15,527 nucleotides of DNA, from positions 26,756 through 42,282 of the forward strand of contig VBJR01000107.1 in the NCBI GenBank assembly GCA_005880175.1, read 5' to 3'. Source of the DNA: Chloroflexota bacterium (GTDB lineage Bacteria; Chloroflexota; Dormibacteria; Dormibacterales; Dormibacteraceae). The notes under the pieces were generated by a model. That model was not told where the DNA came from. It was given only the letters and a program-made list of their open reading frames with translations, and searched no databases. Shown here piece by piece: positions 1-7,220 of this stretch. Each line of letters opens with the position of its first letter. Positions within the stretch are counted from its first letter, which is position 1. The position numbers were made by a program, and so were the translations under genes.

Positions 1-613
1 GATCGCTGAGGCCGGGCAGGATCGGGGCCATGCCCACGCCCACCCGGAGCCCAGCGGCCGACAGCCGCTCGACCGCGCGCAGCCGCTGGCGGGGGTGCGC
101 GGTGCCCGGCTCGGTCTTCCGCCACACGTCGTCATCGAGGGTCGGGATGCTGAACGTGATGCTCAGCTCGGCCCGGCGGGCCAGCGCGGTCAGGACGTCC
201 ACGTCGCGCACGATCATCGGGCCCCGCGTGATGATGCCGGCCGGGCTGGCGAAGTCCGCGAACGCCCGCAGGCAGGCGCGCGTCAGCCGGTACCGGCCCT
301 CCGCCGGCTGGTACGGGTCGGTGGCGGCGCCGATCGACACCGTCTCCCGCTTCCAGCCCGGCCGCGACAGCTCCCACCGCAGCATCTCGGCGACGTTGGT
401 CTTGACCCGGATCGCGCGGCCGTACGCATCGTCGGACGGCCGGTCTGCCCGCTTCTCGTACGCGCGGACATAGCAGAAGGCGCAGCGGTGCTCGCACCCC
501 ATGTAGGGGTTGAGCGACCACTTGAAGCCCATGCCCTTGACCGGGTTGAGGGCGCTCTTGCACGGCTGCTCGACGTACCGCACCTCGGCCCGCCGCCGCT
601 CCAGCTCCGCCAT
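1..613 (-). CDS. Radical SAM protein, SplB/Rv2578c-like (3' end outside window)
   Basis: Reading leftward from ATG at 613, the frame stays open to the window edge, giving 204 codons of an incomplete protein. Residues near 34-50 contain the radical SAM cluster motif CEHRCAFC (CX3CX2C), preceded by KWSLNPYMGC, which is characteristic of the COG1533 SplB-like group and of the Rv2578c family. Later segments TDPYQPAE, RGPMIVRDVD and MAPILPGLSD at the edge also fit that group. Such proteins bind a [4Fe-4S] cluster and cleave S-adenosylmethionine; spore photoproduct lyase is the characterised relative, but the substrate of this branch is not established. The gene follows nth by 45 bases and has its own promoter with a LexA-like palindrome, which supports a DNA-repair role by inference. 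The start is fixed by TATAAT seven bases upstream (probable leaderless mRNA). The family call is secure; the function is not. Confidence 0.88.
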   Translation of the reverse strand, partial: MAELERRRAEVRYVEQPCKSALNPVKGMGFKWSLNPYMGCEHRCAFCYVRAYEKRADRPSDDAYGRAIRVKTNVAEMLRWELSRPGWKRETVSIGAATDPYQPAEGRYRLTRACLRAFADFASPAGIITRGPMIVRDVDVLTALARRAELSITFSIPTLDDDVWRKTEPGTAHPRQRLRAVERLSAAGLRVGVGMAPILPGLSD

Positions 614-620
614 GGCCTCG

Positions 621-626
621 ATTATA
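621..626 (-). promoter_or_regulatory. -10 box (TATAAT) of the radical SAM gene
   Basis: On the minus strand a perfect TATAAT lies seven bases before the ATG at 613, so the predicted transcription start falls at or next to the start codon and the mRNA would be leaderless. No good -35 hexamer is visible at the normal distance. It lies in the 45-base gap after nth, an AT-rich spot in very GC-rich DNA. Confidence 0.65.
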
Positions 627-640
627 GAACAGATGTTCGA
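625..640 (-). promoter_or_regulatory. LexA/SOS-box-like palindrome
   Basis: The minus strand reads TCGAACATCTGTTCTA. It matches the actinobacterial LexA box layout TCGAAC-N4-GTTCGA at all fixed positions but one, and the two 7-base half sites (TCGAACA and TAGAACA) differ at one base. It overlaps the upstream end of the TATAAT box by two bases, a position where a bound repressor would block RNA polymerase. That the host LexA recognises this form is an inference. Confidence 0.6.
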
Positions 641-658
641 GGCTGGCTGGCGGGTCTG

Positions 659-1384
659 TTACTCCGTCGCGGGCTTCACGGTCGAGGAGGGGCAGTAGTC
701 GTTGAGGACGCACTGCTCGCAGAGCGGGCGGCGCGCGTCGCAGATCCGGCGGCCGTGCAGGATCAGGCGCAGCGAGAGCCCCGTCCACTCCACCGGCGGC
801 ACCATCCGGGTGACCAGCGCCTCGATCTTCTCGGGGTCGGTGGTGGCGACCAGCTTCAGCCGGTTCGTGAGCCGGGTGACGTGCGTGTCCACCGCGAAGC
901 CGGGGATGTCGAACGCCACGCCCAGGATCACGTTGGCCGTCTTGCGGCCGATGCCCGGCAGCGTCGTCAGCTCCTCCATCGTCCGCGGCACCTCGCCGCC
1001 GAAGCGGTCCCGGATGCCGGTCGCGCACGCGATGATCGACTGCGTCTTGGCCCGGAAGAAGCCGGTCGGCTTGATGATCCGCTCGACGTCGGCCGGGTCC
1101 GCCGCCGCCAGATCGGCCGCGGTCGGGTAGCGCCGGAACAGCTCGGGAGTGATCGAGTTGACCATCTTGTCGGTCGTCTGGGCCGACAGGATGGTGGCGA
1201 TCGTCAGCTCGAACGCGTTGCCATGGTCCAGCTCGCACGCGGCCGGGTAGATCTCGGCCAGCCGCTGGACCGTGAGCAGTGCGCGCTCCCGGGCCCCCCG
1301 CGGCGCCCGGGGGAGGACCAGCCGGCGCTTCGGCTTCGCCTTGGGCTTGGGCTTGGCGGCGCCGGCCGCCTTCGTCGTGGCCAC
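659..1384 (-). CDS. nth: Endonuclease III (DNA glycosylase/AP lyase)
   Basis: A 241-aa protein that removes oxidised pyrimidines and cuts at the abasic site in base excision repair. The helix-hairpin-helix LPGIGRKTA spans residues 142-150, with the catalytic lysine at 148; the catalytic aspartate is D166 in VDTHV. Four cysteines (215, 222, 225, 231) give the CX6CX2CX5C [4Fe-4S] site. Residues 1-22 form an extra Ala/Lys/Pro-rich basic tail (KPKPKAKPKR) not present in the E. coli enzyme. The start is GTG, one base after the yqeY stop, so translation is probably coupled. It is the last gene of the compact run before a 45-base gap and the separately promoted radical SAM gene. Confidence 0.96.
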   Translation of the reverse strand: MATTKAAGAAKPKPKAKPKRRLVLPRAPRGARERALLTVQRLAEIYPAACELDHGNAFELTIATILSAQTTDKMVNSITPELFRRYPTAADLAAADPADVERIIKPTGFFRAKTQSIIACATGIRDRFGGEVPRTMEELTTLPGIGRKTANVILGVAFDIPGFAVDTHVTRLTNRLKLVATTDPEKIEALVTRMVPPVEWTGLSLRLILHGRRICDARRPLCEQCVLNDYCPSSTVKPATE

Positions 1385-1385
1385 G

Positions 1386-1835
1386 CTACGACCCCATCAG
1401 CCTCCGGGCGACGGCGGCGATGCGGCCGCCCTCGGCCCGGCCCGCCAGCCGGGCGTTGGCCGCTCGCATCACGGCGCCGAAGTCGCGCGGCCCCTGCGGC
1501 TCGACCTCGTCGATCGCCGCCTGGACCTCCCGCTCCAGCTCAGCCTCGCCCAGCTCGGCCGGCAGGTACTCGCGCAGCACGGCCGCCTCGGCCTCCTCGC
1601 GGCGCGCCGACTCGGCCCGGCCGGCCGTCTCGTAGACCTTCGCCGCCTCCTCGCGCCGCTTGACCTCCTTGCGCAGGACGCGGAGCACCAGGTCGTCGCC
1701 GGCGCCGGCCGCGCCCGGCTCCTTGGCCGCCTTCACGACCTCGCTCTTCAGGAGGCCCAGCGTCGAGAGACGGGTCTCGTCGCGTTCCTTGCGTGCCGTC
1801 ACCAGGTCCTGGTCGATGCGTTCGTACAGCGCCAT
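1386..1835 (-). CDS. yqeY: GatB/YqeY domain protein
   Basis: A 149-aa stand-alone YqeY protein, the usual length of the family. The opening MALYERIDQDLVTARKERD corresponds to the family N-terminus, followed by LGLLKSEVVKA, EVKRREEAAKVY and the C-terminal GAVMRAANARLAGRAEGGR. YqeY resembles the tRNA-binding tail domain of the amidotransferase subunit GatB; its own role is not settled. The open frame continues far upstream, but the family start and the stop-start overlap TGATG with the preceding peptidase gene fix the start at 1835. The gene sits between the peptidase and nth with a 1-base overlap and a 1-base gap, so it is likely co-translated. Confidence 0.92.
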   Translation of the reverse strand: MALYERIDQDLVTARKERDETRLSTLGLLKSEVVKAAKEPGAAGAGDDLVLRVLRKEVKRREEAAKVYETAGRAESARREEAEAAVLREYLPAELGEAELEREVQAAIDEVEPQGPRDFGAVMRAANARLAGRAEGGRIAAVARRLMGS

Positions 1836-3334
1836 CAGGGGACCGATTGTGGCAGGCGGCCACCGGGCAGCCGCCGCTCCAGCCGCTCCAGCAGCGCGTC
1901 GCCGGACCAGGGCCGGCCGCCGGCCTCGTCGACGAGCTCCTCGGCCTCCGGCTCGGAGCCGCGGCGCCACTGCTCGCGCAGCCACGCGCCGGCCTCCGGG
2001 GCGGCCCACCAGCGCTCGCCGAACCACTCGCGCAGGCGCCGGTCGAGCGCCGCCTCCGCCAGCCACGCGCGCAGGTAGTCGGCCGAGTAGTAGCCCGTGT
2101 CGCGGTCGAACTGCCAGGCCCGCGGGTCGTAGAGGAACCCGGTGCGGGCCGAGGTGGCCGCCGCGTACACGCGCTGACCGCGGCCCGCGTCCAGCGGGTC
2201 GCCGGCGTACAGCTCCAGCTCGGCCGTGAGCTTGGCGACGTAGCGCACGAAGAGCATCAGGTCCACACCGGCCTGGTCGGTCGCGATCCGTTCGGCGACG
2301 GCGTCGCTCACGCCCGTGGCCTCCGCGATCCAGGCCGGGTCGTGGCCGATCCGCTCGAACAGGAACGACCACAGCTCCGTGTACGCCATCGAGCGGCCGA
2401 CGTTGGCCAGCGGCCAGCCGATCGTCATGTCGGTCAGCCCGTAGTGGAGCGCGTGGCCGGCCTCGTGCAGGAACGCCGCGTAGTCGGCGTTGCCGCCGCT
2501 GGGCCGGACCAGCAGGTGCACCTCCCAGCCCGCCTCCGGCACCCACACGGACGCGCGCGGGTTCTTGGCCGGGCGGTCCTCCAGGTCGAGGTGGATCGTG
2601 GCGACCGAGAACAGCTCCAGGGCGATGTCGTCGAACGTGCGCCGCATCGCCGGCTCGAACCGCTCCTCGGGGAACGCCGCGTCGTGCTCCGGCAGCCCGC
2701 GGAAGAACGGCTGGTGCCAGTTCGGGCAGTCGCCGAACGCGCGGCCGGCCGCCTCCATGCGCGGCTCCACCCAGGCCCGGTAGCGGCCCGCGGCCGCGTC
2801 CGCCACCCGGACCAGCTCGTCGCGCAGGCGGCCGTAGTCGACCTCGTGCAGGGTGGACCAGAACGTCGTGTAGTCGCCCATGCCGAAGCCGGCGATGACC
2901 TCGCCTGTCGTCCGCTCCAGCTCGAGGTGGAGCGGCTCGGCCTCGGCCATCACCGCGGCCGTCCCCTCGCCGAGGGCCTCGCGCCGGCGCGGGTCCGGGT
3001 CGCGGGCGAGCTCGGCCTGGGCGGTGTAGAACGGGACCCGCTCGTCGCCCACCGCCGCCAGGGCGTTCGCGTAGAACGTGGACAGGCGGTCCTGCTGGGC
3101 GGCCGTCCGCCGGTCGATGATGCCCTGCATCAGGGCCGCCCGGACGCGCTTGCGCTCCTCGTCCACGGGCTCGCCGACCGCCTCCAGGGTCTCGCCGGAG
3201 TAGAGCCAGGCGTACCGCTCGACGATGCCGGCGGTGTCCTGCTCCGTCTTCAGGCCGGCCCGGACCAGCCGGCCCTCGTTCTGCAGCTCGTACGTCGAGT
3301 CACGGAGACCCTGGACGATCTGGTCGTACGTCAT
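1835..3334 (-). CDS. M3-like zinc metallopeptidase (HEAGH)
   Basis: A 499-aa protein, mostly alpha-helical by composition. The zinc site HEAGH lies at residues 290-294, and a probable third ligand is E320 in AYTELWSFLFE, matching the HExxH...E gluzincin arrangement of M3-type peptidases (oligopeptidase F/thimet type). The segment before it (VHLLVRPSGGNADYAAFLHEAGHALH) and YYSADYLRAWLAEAAL near the C-terminus also fit the M3 group. No signal peptide is seen, so it is probably a cytoplasmic oligopeptidase; the exact family and substrate are uncertain. The N-terminus overlaps the cofG end by 35 bases in another frame, and the C-terminus shares one base with the yqeY start. A -10-like TAACAT eight bases before the ATG may provide an extra leaderless promoter. 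Confidence 0.85.
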   Translation of the reverse strand: MTYDQIVQGLRDSTYELQNEGRLVRAGLKTEQDTAGIVERYAWLYSGETLEAVGEPVDEERKRVRAALMQGIIDRRTAAQQDRLSTFYANALAAVGDERVPFYTAQAELARDPDPRRREALGEGTAAVMAEAEPLHLELERTTGEVIAGFGMGDYTTFWSTLHEVDYGRLRDELVRVADAAAGRYRAWVEPRMEAAGRAFGDCPNWHQPFFRGLPEHDAAFPEERFEPAMRRTFDDIALELFSVATIHLDLEDRPAKNPRASVWVPEAGWEVHLLVRPSGGNADYAAFLHEAGHALHYGLTDMTIGWPLANVGRSMAYTELWSFLFERIGHDPAWIAEATGVSDAVAERIATDQAGVDLMLFVRYVAKLTAELELYAGDPLDAGRGQRVYAAATSARTGFLYDPRAWQFDRDTGYYSADYLRAWLAEAALDRRLREWFGERWWAAPEAGAWLREQWRRGSEPEAEELVDEAGGRPWSGDALLERLERRLPGGRLPQSVP

Positions 3335-4499
3335 GCCGACCGATGTTAGGAGCCTCGGCCAGTCCCTCGGCGTCCGCGGCGCGCGCCACGTGGGGCAGCA
3401 CCGCCGGGTCCAGCCACCGGCGCGCCACTCCGGGGTCGCGGATGTACTCCGGGTAGACGCAGAGACGGGGGGCGAGGCGCGAGCCGGCGGCCCGGGTGGC
3501 GGCGTCCAGCAGGCGCAGCTGCGGCCACGGCGCCTCCGGGTTGACGTAGTCCATCGTCACCGGGGAGACGCCGCCCCAGTCGTTGATGCCGGCGCGGGCC
3601 AGCAGGCCGTAGTCGTCGGGGGCCAGGTTGGGCGGGGCCTGGACGTTGGGTCCGGGGCCGCACGCGAGGCGGGTGACGGCGACGGCGCGCAGCAGCTCCT
3701 CCATCGTGGGCTCCGGCGCGCCGGCCATCCGGGTGTCCGGCTTGGCCCGGAAGTTCTGCACGATCAGCTCCTGCACGTGCTCCCCCTGGGCGAGCCCGGC
3801 GACCAGCGCGATCGTCTCCGCCCGCTCGGCCGGCGTCTCGCCGATGCCGATGAGCAGGCCCGTGGTGAACGGGATGCGCAGCTCGCCGGCCACCGCGATC
3901 GTCTCCAGGCGCGCCTCGGGCCGCTTGTCCGGGCTGGCCCAGTGGGCCTCGCCGCGGCCGAGCAGGCGCGGGCTGGCCTGCTCCAGCATCAGGCCCATGC
4001 TGCCGCTGACCCGGCGCAGCGCCGCGAGCTCCTCGCGGGTCAGGACGCCCGGGTTGGCGTGCGGGATCATGCCCGTCTCCTCGAGCACGCGGCCGGCGAC
4101 GTGGGCGAGGTACGCGACGGTCGTCTCGAAGCCGATGGCGCGCAGCTCGTCGCGGGCGACCTTGTAGCGCCGCTCGGGCTTGTCGCCGAGCGTGAACAGC
4201 GCCTCGCGGCAGCCGGCCTGGGCGGCCACGCGGGCCAGGCCCAGGATCTCGTCGGCGGTCATGTAGGCGCGGGTGCCCGGCCGCGGCGGCTTGGCGAACG
4301 TGCAGTACCCGCAGTTGTCGCGGCAGAGCTGCGTCAGCGGCAGGAACGCCTTCGGCGAGTACGTGATCCGGTCGCCGTGGCCCTCGCGGCGCAGCTCGTG
4401 CGCGGCGGCCAGCAGCGGCTCGAGCGGCTGCTCCGGGCCGAGCAGCCAGGCCAGGCGCTCGGGATCGCGGACGCCAGTGGACTGTACGAGCGACCGCAT
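3300..4499 (-). CDS. cofG: FO synthase subunit CofG (7,8-didemethyl-8-hydroxy-5-deazariboflavin synthase)
   Basis: A 399-aa radical SAM enzyme of F420 biosynthesis. With CofH it builds the deazaflavin chromophore FO from a tyrosine-derived precursor and 5-amino-6-ribitylaminouracil. The cluster motif CRDNCGYC (C59, C63, C66) follows ITYSPKAFLPLTQL as in CofG proteins. Later family segments include NPGVLTREE, TTGLLIGIGET, VQNFRAKPDT, NVQAPPNLAP, GINDWGGVSPVT and VNPEAPWP. No CofH half is fused to it, unlike the FbiC of mycobacteria, and no cofH lies in the window. The ATG comes two bases after the cofD stop, implying coupling. The last residues (about 380-399) form a polar tail overlapping the peptidase gene and look like an extension. 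Confidence 0.95.
   Translation of the reverse strand: MRSLVQSTGVRDPERLAWLLGPEQPLEPLLAAAHELRREGHGDRITYSPKAFLPLTQLCRDNCGYCTFAKPPRPGTRAYMTADEILGLARVAAQAGCREALFTLGDKPERRYKVARDELRAIGFETTVAYLAHVAGRVLEETGMIPHANPGVLTREELAALRRVSGSMGLMLEQASPRLLGRGEAHWASPDKRPEARLETIAVAGELRIPFTTGLLIGIGETPAERAETIALVAGLAQGEHVQELIVQNFRAKPDTRMAGAPEPTMEELLRAVAVTRLACGPGPNVQAPPNLAPDDYGLLARAGINDWGGVSPVTMDYVNPEAPWPQLRLLDAATRAAGSRLAPRLCVYPEYIRDPGVARRWLDPAVLPHVARAADAEGLAEAPNIGRHDVRPDRPGSP
3343..3348 (-). promoter_or_regulatory. Candidate internal -10 (TAACAT) for the peptidase gene
   Basis: Inside the region upstream of cofG's stop, the minus strand reads TAACAT eight bases before the peptidase ATG at 3334. It fits the TAnnnT core and the spacing seen at other probable leaderless starts here. 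No -35 match is visible. Confidence 0.35.
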
Positions 4500-4501
4500 G
4501 G

Positions 4502-5416
4502 CTACGTCCAGGCGTCCAGGATCGTGGCAGCCAGCCGGCGCGCCTCCTCGGCGCCCGGCATCACGGTGTCCGTCACCACCACGCGGTATCCCAGGGCCTC
4601 GATCCGGGGCGCCAGCTCTCGATCCACCTCATCCAGGAGGTAACCGCTCGCGAGACCGCGGTACTCCGTCGCGACCTGCACCGGCGTCGCCTCCTTGCCG
4701 AGCGCGAGCAGCATCTCGACCGTCGGACCCTTCAGCGCGCGGCCGCCGACGATCGGGCTGACCGCCACGGTGCGCGCCCGCGGCAGCGCCGGCCCCAGCA
4801 GCCCCGTGATCGGGGCGATGCTGATCAGCGGGTTGGAGGGGCCGATCACGACCAGGTCCGCCTCCGCGACGGCGGCCAGCGCCTCGGGGGCGGGCCGCGC
4901 GGCATCGATGCCGGCGAACTCGATCGCCTGCAGGCGCGGGCCCAGCTTCTCGCGGACGAAGTACTCCTGGAAGCCGAGCCAACCGGCGTCCGTCGAGAAG
5001 CAGGTGCGGACGTCGTCGTCGGACATCGGCAGCACGCGGGAGGCCACGCCCAGCCGGCGGCCCAGCTCCAGGGCCGTGTCGGTCAGCCGGGCGCCGCGCC
5101 TGAGCATGTCGGTCCGCAGGATGTGGCAGGCGAGGTCGCGGTCGCCCAGCCAGAACCAGTCGGGCTGGCCCAGCCGCCGCATCTGGTCGTGGACGGTGAA
5201 CGTGTCGCCGGCCACGCCGAAGCCGGTCCGCTCGTTGAAGATTCCGGCCAGCCGGAACAGCACGGCGTCGGTGTCCGGGCAGACCCGCAGGCCCCAGAAA
5301 TCGACGTCGTCGGCGGTGTTGGTGACCACACTGAGCTCACCGGGGGCCAGGACCGACTGCAGCCCGACCGCGAGCTTGGCGGCGCCGGTACCTCCGGCGA
5401 GGAGCGTGACGCGCAT
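4502..5416 (-). CDS. cofD: 2-phospho-L-lactate (or phosphoenolpyruvate) transferase CofD
   Basis: About 304 aa, the usual family length. CofD joins the activated LppG/EPPG intermediate to FO, giving F420-0 or its dehydro form. Visible family signatures are MRVTLLAGGTGAAKLAVGL at the N-terminus, VVTNTADDVDFWGLRVCPD, GWFWLGDRD-like WFWLGDRDLA, FQEYFVREK, VIGPSNPLISIAPI (substrate-binding loop) and VAVSPIVGGRALKGP. An in-frame ATG at 5428 would add four residues (MDAS); 5416 is preferred because the family begins at MRVTLLAGG. Neither has a clear ribosome binding site, and the two ATGs sit in a 14-base palindrome (ATGGACGCGTCCAT). It is followed two bases later by cofG. Whether it uses phospholactate or phosphoenolpyruvate cannot be told from the sequence. 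Confidence 0.95.
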   Translation of the reverse strand: MRVTLLAGGTGAAKLAVGLQSVLAPGELSVVTNTADDVDFWGLRVCPDTDAVLFRLAGIFNERTGFGVAGDTFTVHDQMRRLGQPDWFWLGDRDLACHILRTDMLRRGARLTDTALELGRRLGVASRVLPMSDDDVRTCFSTDAGWLGFQEYFVREKLGPRLQAIEFAGIDAARPAPEALAAVAEADLVVIGPSNPLISIAPITGLLGPALPRARTVAVSPIVGGRALKGPTVEMLLALGKEATPVQVATEYRGLASGYLLDEVDRELAPRIEALGYRVVVTDTVMPGAEEARRLAATILDAWT

Positions 5417-5454
5417 GGACGCGTCCATGATGCCCGGACCGGCCGAGCCGCCGC

Positions 5455-5470
5455 CGCGCGGGGGCGCGCG
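5455..5470 (-). terminator. GC hairpin between the membrane protein gene and cofD
   Basis: A perfect 6-bp inverted repeat (CGCGCG, 4-base loop, CGCGCG) lies five bases beyond the stop at 5476 and about 40 bases before cofD. There is no T-run on the minus strand, so it is a weak intrinsic terminator at best. It may instead be an attenuator or RNA-stabilising stem. Confidence 0.3.
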
Positions 5471-5475
5471 TCAGG

Positions 5476-5898
5476 TCAGTCCCGGTGCGACAGCCAGGAG
5501 CGCTTGGGGGCCGGCTGCGGGCCGGCGGGCATGGGCGGCGCCTGGCTCGCGCGCTTCCGCCGCACGCCGCGGGGCGGCGTCAGGGCCACCGGCTGCCGGG
5601 CGACCGCCGCCTCGTTCGCCGGCCAGGGCGGCGTCAGCGGCGCCCCGGACTGGACGAGCTCCCACGACGGCGCTTCGCGCACGGCGCGCTTCAGCAGCCA
5701 GATGCGCATGCTGGTCCACAGCGCGTACAGCAGGAACAGGGACAGCGGCGCCGCGGCCGCCAGCGCCACGGGCAGCCACACGGGCACCGAGTCGTAGGAC
5801 TGGCCCGCCACGACGATGGTCCGGACGCCCGGGTTGTACAGGTCGAACAGGCCCACCCCGACCACCGCCACGACCAGTGCGAACACGAACAGCACCAT
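5476..5898 (-). CDS. Small two-helix membrane protein (LapA/DUF1049-like topology)
   Basis: A 140-aa protein. A hydrophobic helix at residues 1-18 (MVLFVFALVVAVVGVGLF) and a second at about 41-62 (WLPVALAAAAPLSLFLLYAL) are separated by a short loop with NPGVRTIVVAGQ. This arrangement, with both helices in the first 65 residues, resembles the LapA/DUF1049 domain, but the match is topological and no function is assigned. Residues 65-140 form a basic, Pro/Arg-rich cytoplasmic tail (PPRGVRRKRASQAPP) that is probably disordered. A strong Shine-Dalgarno AGGAGG at 5910-5915 lies 11 bases before the ATG, which fixes the start. It is 66 bases after the DUF6745 gene and upstream of cofD, with a hairpin between, so it may or may not share the F420 transcript. 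Confidence 0.8.
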   Translation of the reverse strand: MVLFVFALVVAVVGVGLFDLYNPGVRTIVVAGQSYDSVPVWLPVALAAAAPLSLFLLYALWTSMRIWLLKRAVREAPSWELVQSGAPLTPPWPANEAAVARQPVALTPPRGVRRKRASQAPPMPAGPQPAPKRSWLSHRD

Positions 5899-5964
5899 TC
5901 GCTGACCCCCCTCCTACCTACCCCAACGCACGAGCGGCGCCCGGCACCCGGCCGAGGTCGTCGC

Positions 5965-7092
5965 CTACGTCTCGACGGCCGGCCGATACTCCCCCGTGTC
6001 GACGCCGAAGGTCCAGGCTACCGCCTCCCGCGGGGTCCTGGCGTCGGGCGGGACCCGCAGCATGTAGCGCCGGTACGTGGCGCCGGGTCCGCGCGTGGCG
6101 TCCGTCACCTCCACGCAGACCAGCGGCTCGTCCTCGGCCAGGTCGAGCCGCCACAGGATGCCCGCCTCGTCCTCGGCCACGAGCCGGGCGCCGCCGTCGC
6201 GGATGAGGCGCTCCGGGCCGACGCGCTCCACCATGATCCGGCGCACCTCGACGTCGGGCTCGGCCAGCACCTCCCGGGCCGGCACGCTCTCGGGGTTCTC
6301 GATGATGGTCCGGGGCACGCGCACGCCGTGCCACGCCCAGAGCGCCCAGCCGTCGGGATAGCGCAGGGCGGGGCCGCGGGCCGCGTGCAGGCGGCCCTGG
6401 TCGTCGAGGTGGACCTCGTCCGGCCGCTCGCTGAGGACGACCGCGCCGCGGGCCGGCCACCACCACCAGGCGGCCGCGCGGGTCAGCTCCATCAGGCCGT
6501 CGAGCCGCTCGACCGCCTCCACGCCGCACACGCGCCCGAAGAAGTCGTACGCGGCCAGCCAGTCGGGCGTGGCCCGGTCGCCGGCCGGCGCGTGCAGCGC
6601 CTCCTGGATCGCGACCAGCCGGTACAGGTCGCGGACGACCGACCAGGCGCGGACCCAGGGCCTGCTGCCGGTGTAGCGCTCCTCGACGTGCGCCCTGAGC
6701 CGCTCCCACGCCCGCGTCTGGATCTCGGCGACGACGGGCGACCAGCCGTGCCGGAGCACGTGCCAGCGCACCTCGCCCTGGACCTCGCGGCGCACCTGGT
6801 CGGCCACGCGGGGGCCGACCGCGCCCTGCACGACGCGGCCGATGCGGGCCGGCAGCCGCCGGGCCACGTGGTCCCGGACGGCCCGGGAGTCGAGCATCGC
6901 GCCGGCCAGGTACGTCGTGAGGTGGTCGCCGGGCGCGTGCCGGAGCGGGGCCCAGGCCCGGCCCCACGGCTCCTCGCCGGGACGGCCGACGAGGTCGAGG
7001 TAGGCGGCCCGCAGCGCTGCGCCCAGCCAGCGCCGGCCCGGCGAGGGCTCCTCGCGCGTGCCGGTGACCGCCAGGTGCATCGTGCCGAGCAC
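5965..7092 (-). CDS. DUF6745-type protein of unknown function
   Basis: From GTG at 7092 it is 375 aa. Residues from about 212 to the end carry the pattern I recognise as DUF6745: WWWWPARGAVVLSERP, the HLDDQGRLHAARGPALRYPD stretch, WAWHGVRVP, a VEVRRIMVERVG segment, YMLRVPPD and TPREAVAWTFGV before the terminal YRPAVET. The N-terminal half is helical with many Arg/Trp. No catalytic motif, signal peptide or membrane segment is seen; the function is unknown. The coding signal clearly extends upstream: the same frame reads AAYAAAGLPPPALFLWVRSP just before 7092 without an ATG, GTG or TTG, so the true protein is probably about 30 residues longer (see the 5' extension entry). It lies directly after the gene for the small His-rich protein, and I believe these two are often paired in other genomes. 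Confidence 0.82.
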   Translation of the reverse strand: MLGTMHLAVTGTREEPSPGRRWLGAALRAAYLDLVGRPGEEPWGRAWAPLRHAPGDHLTTYLAGAMLDSRAVRDHVARRLPARIGRVVQGAVGPRVADQVRREVQGEVRWHVLRHGWSPVVAEIQTRAWERLRAHVEERYTGSRPWVRAWSVVRDLYRLVAIQEALHAPAGDRATPDWLAAYDFFGRVCGVEAVERLDGLMELTRAAAWWWWPARGAVVLSERPDEVHLDDQGRLHAARGPALRYPDGWALWAWHGVRVPRTIIENPESVPAREVLAEPDVEVRRIMVERVGPERLIRDGGARLVAEDEAGILWRLDLAEDEPLVCVEVTDATRGPGATYRRYMLRVPPDARTPREAVAWTFGVDTGEYRPAVET

Positions 7093-7211
7093 GCCCTCGA
7101 GCGGCGAGCGGACCCAGAGGAAGAGCGCCGGCGGAGGCAGACCGGCGGCCGCGTAGGCCGCCCGCGTGCCGCGCTCGGCCCTCAGCCGGTCCGGTCGAGC
7201 CGACCGCCCAT
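7093..7211 (-). other. Probable 5' coding extension of the DUF6745 gene (start unclear)
   Basis: The DUF6745 frame continues upstream of 7092 with protein-like sequence (RPDRLRAERGTRAAY, then GLPPPALFLWVRSPLEG) that resembles the family N-terminus. No standard start codon is present in this frame. Options are a CTG at 7185 (406-aa protein), or the ATG at 7211, which lies nine bases past the upstream gene's stop but in another frame that ends after nine codons. The second option would need a frameshift or a sequence error. Confidence 0.55.
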
Positions 7212-7220
7212 GCGGGCTCG

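Noticed and set aside
95..1663. Long plus-strand open frame (522 codons) across nth and the radical SAM gene
   Set aside because: It reads as Arg/Pro/Ala-rich sequence without domains, opposite to clearly homologous genes. Very GC-rich DNA leaves such antisense frames open.
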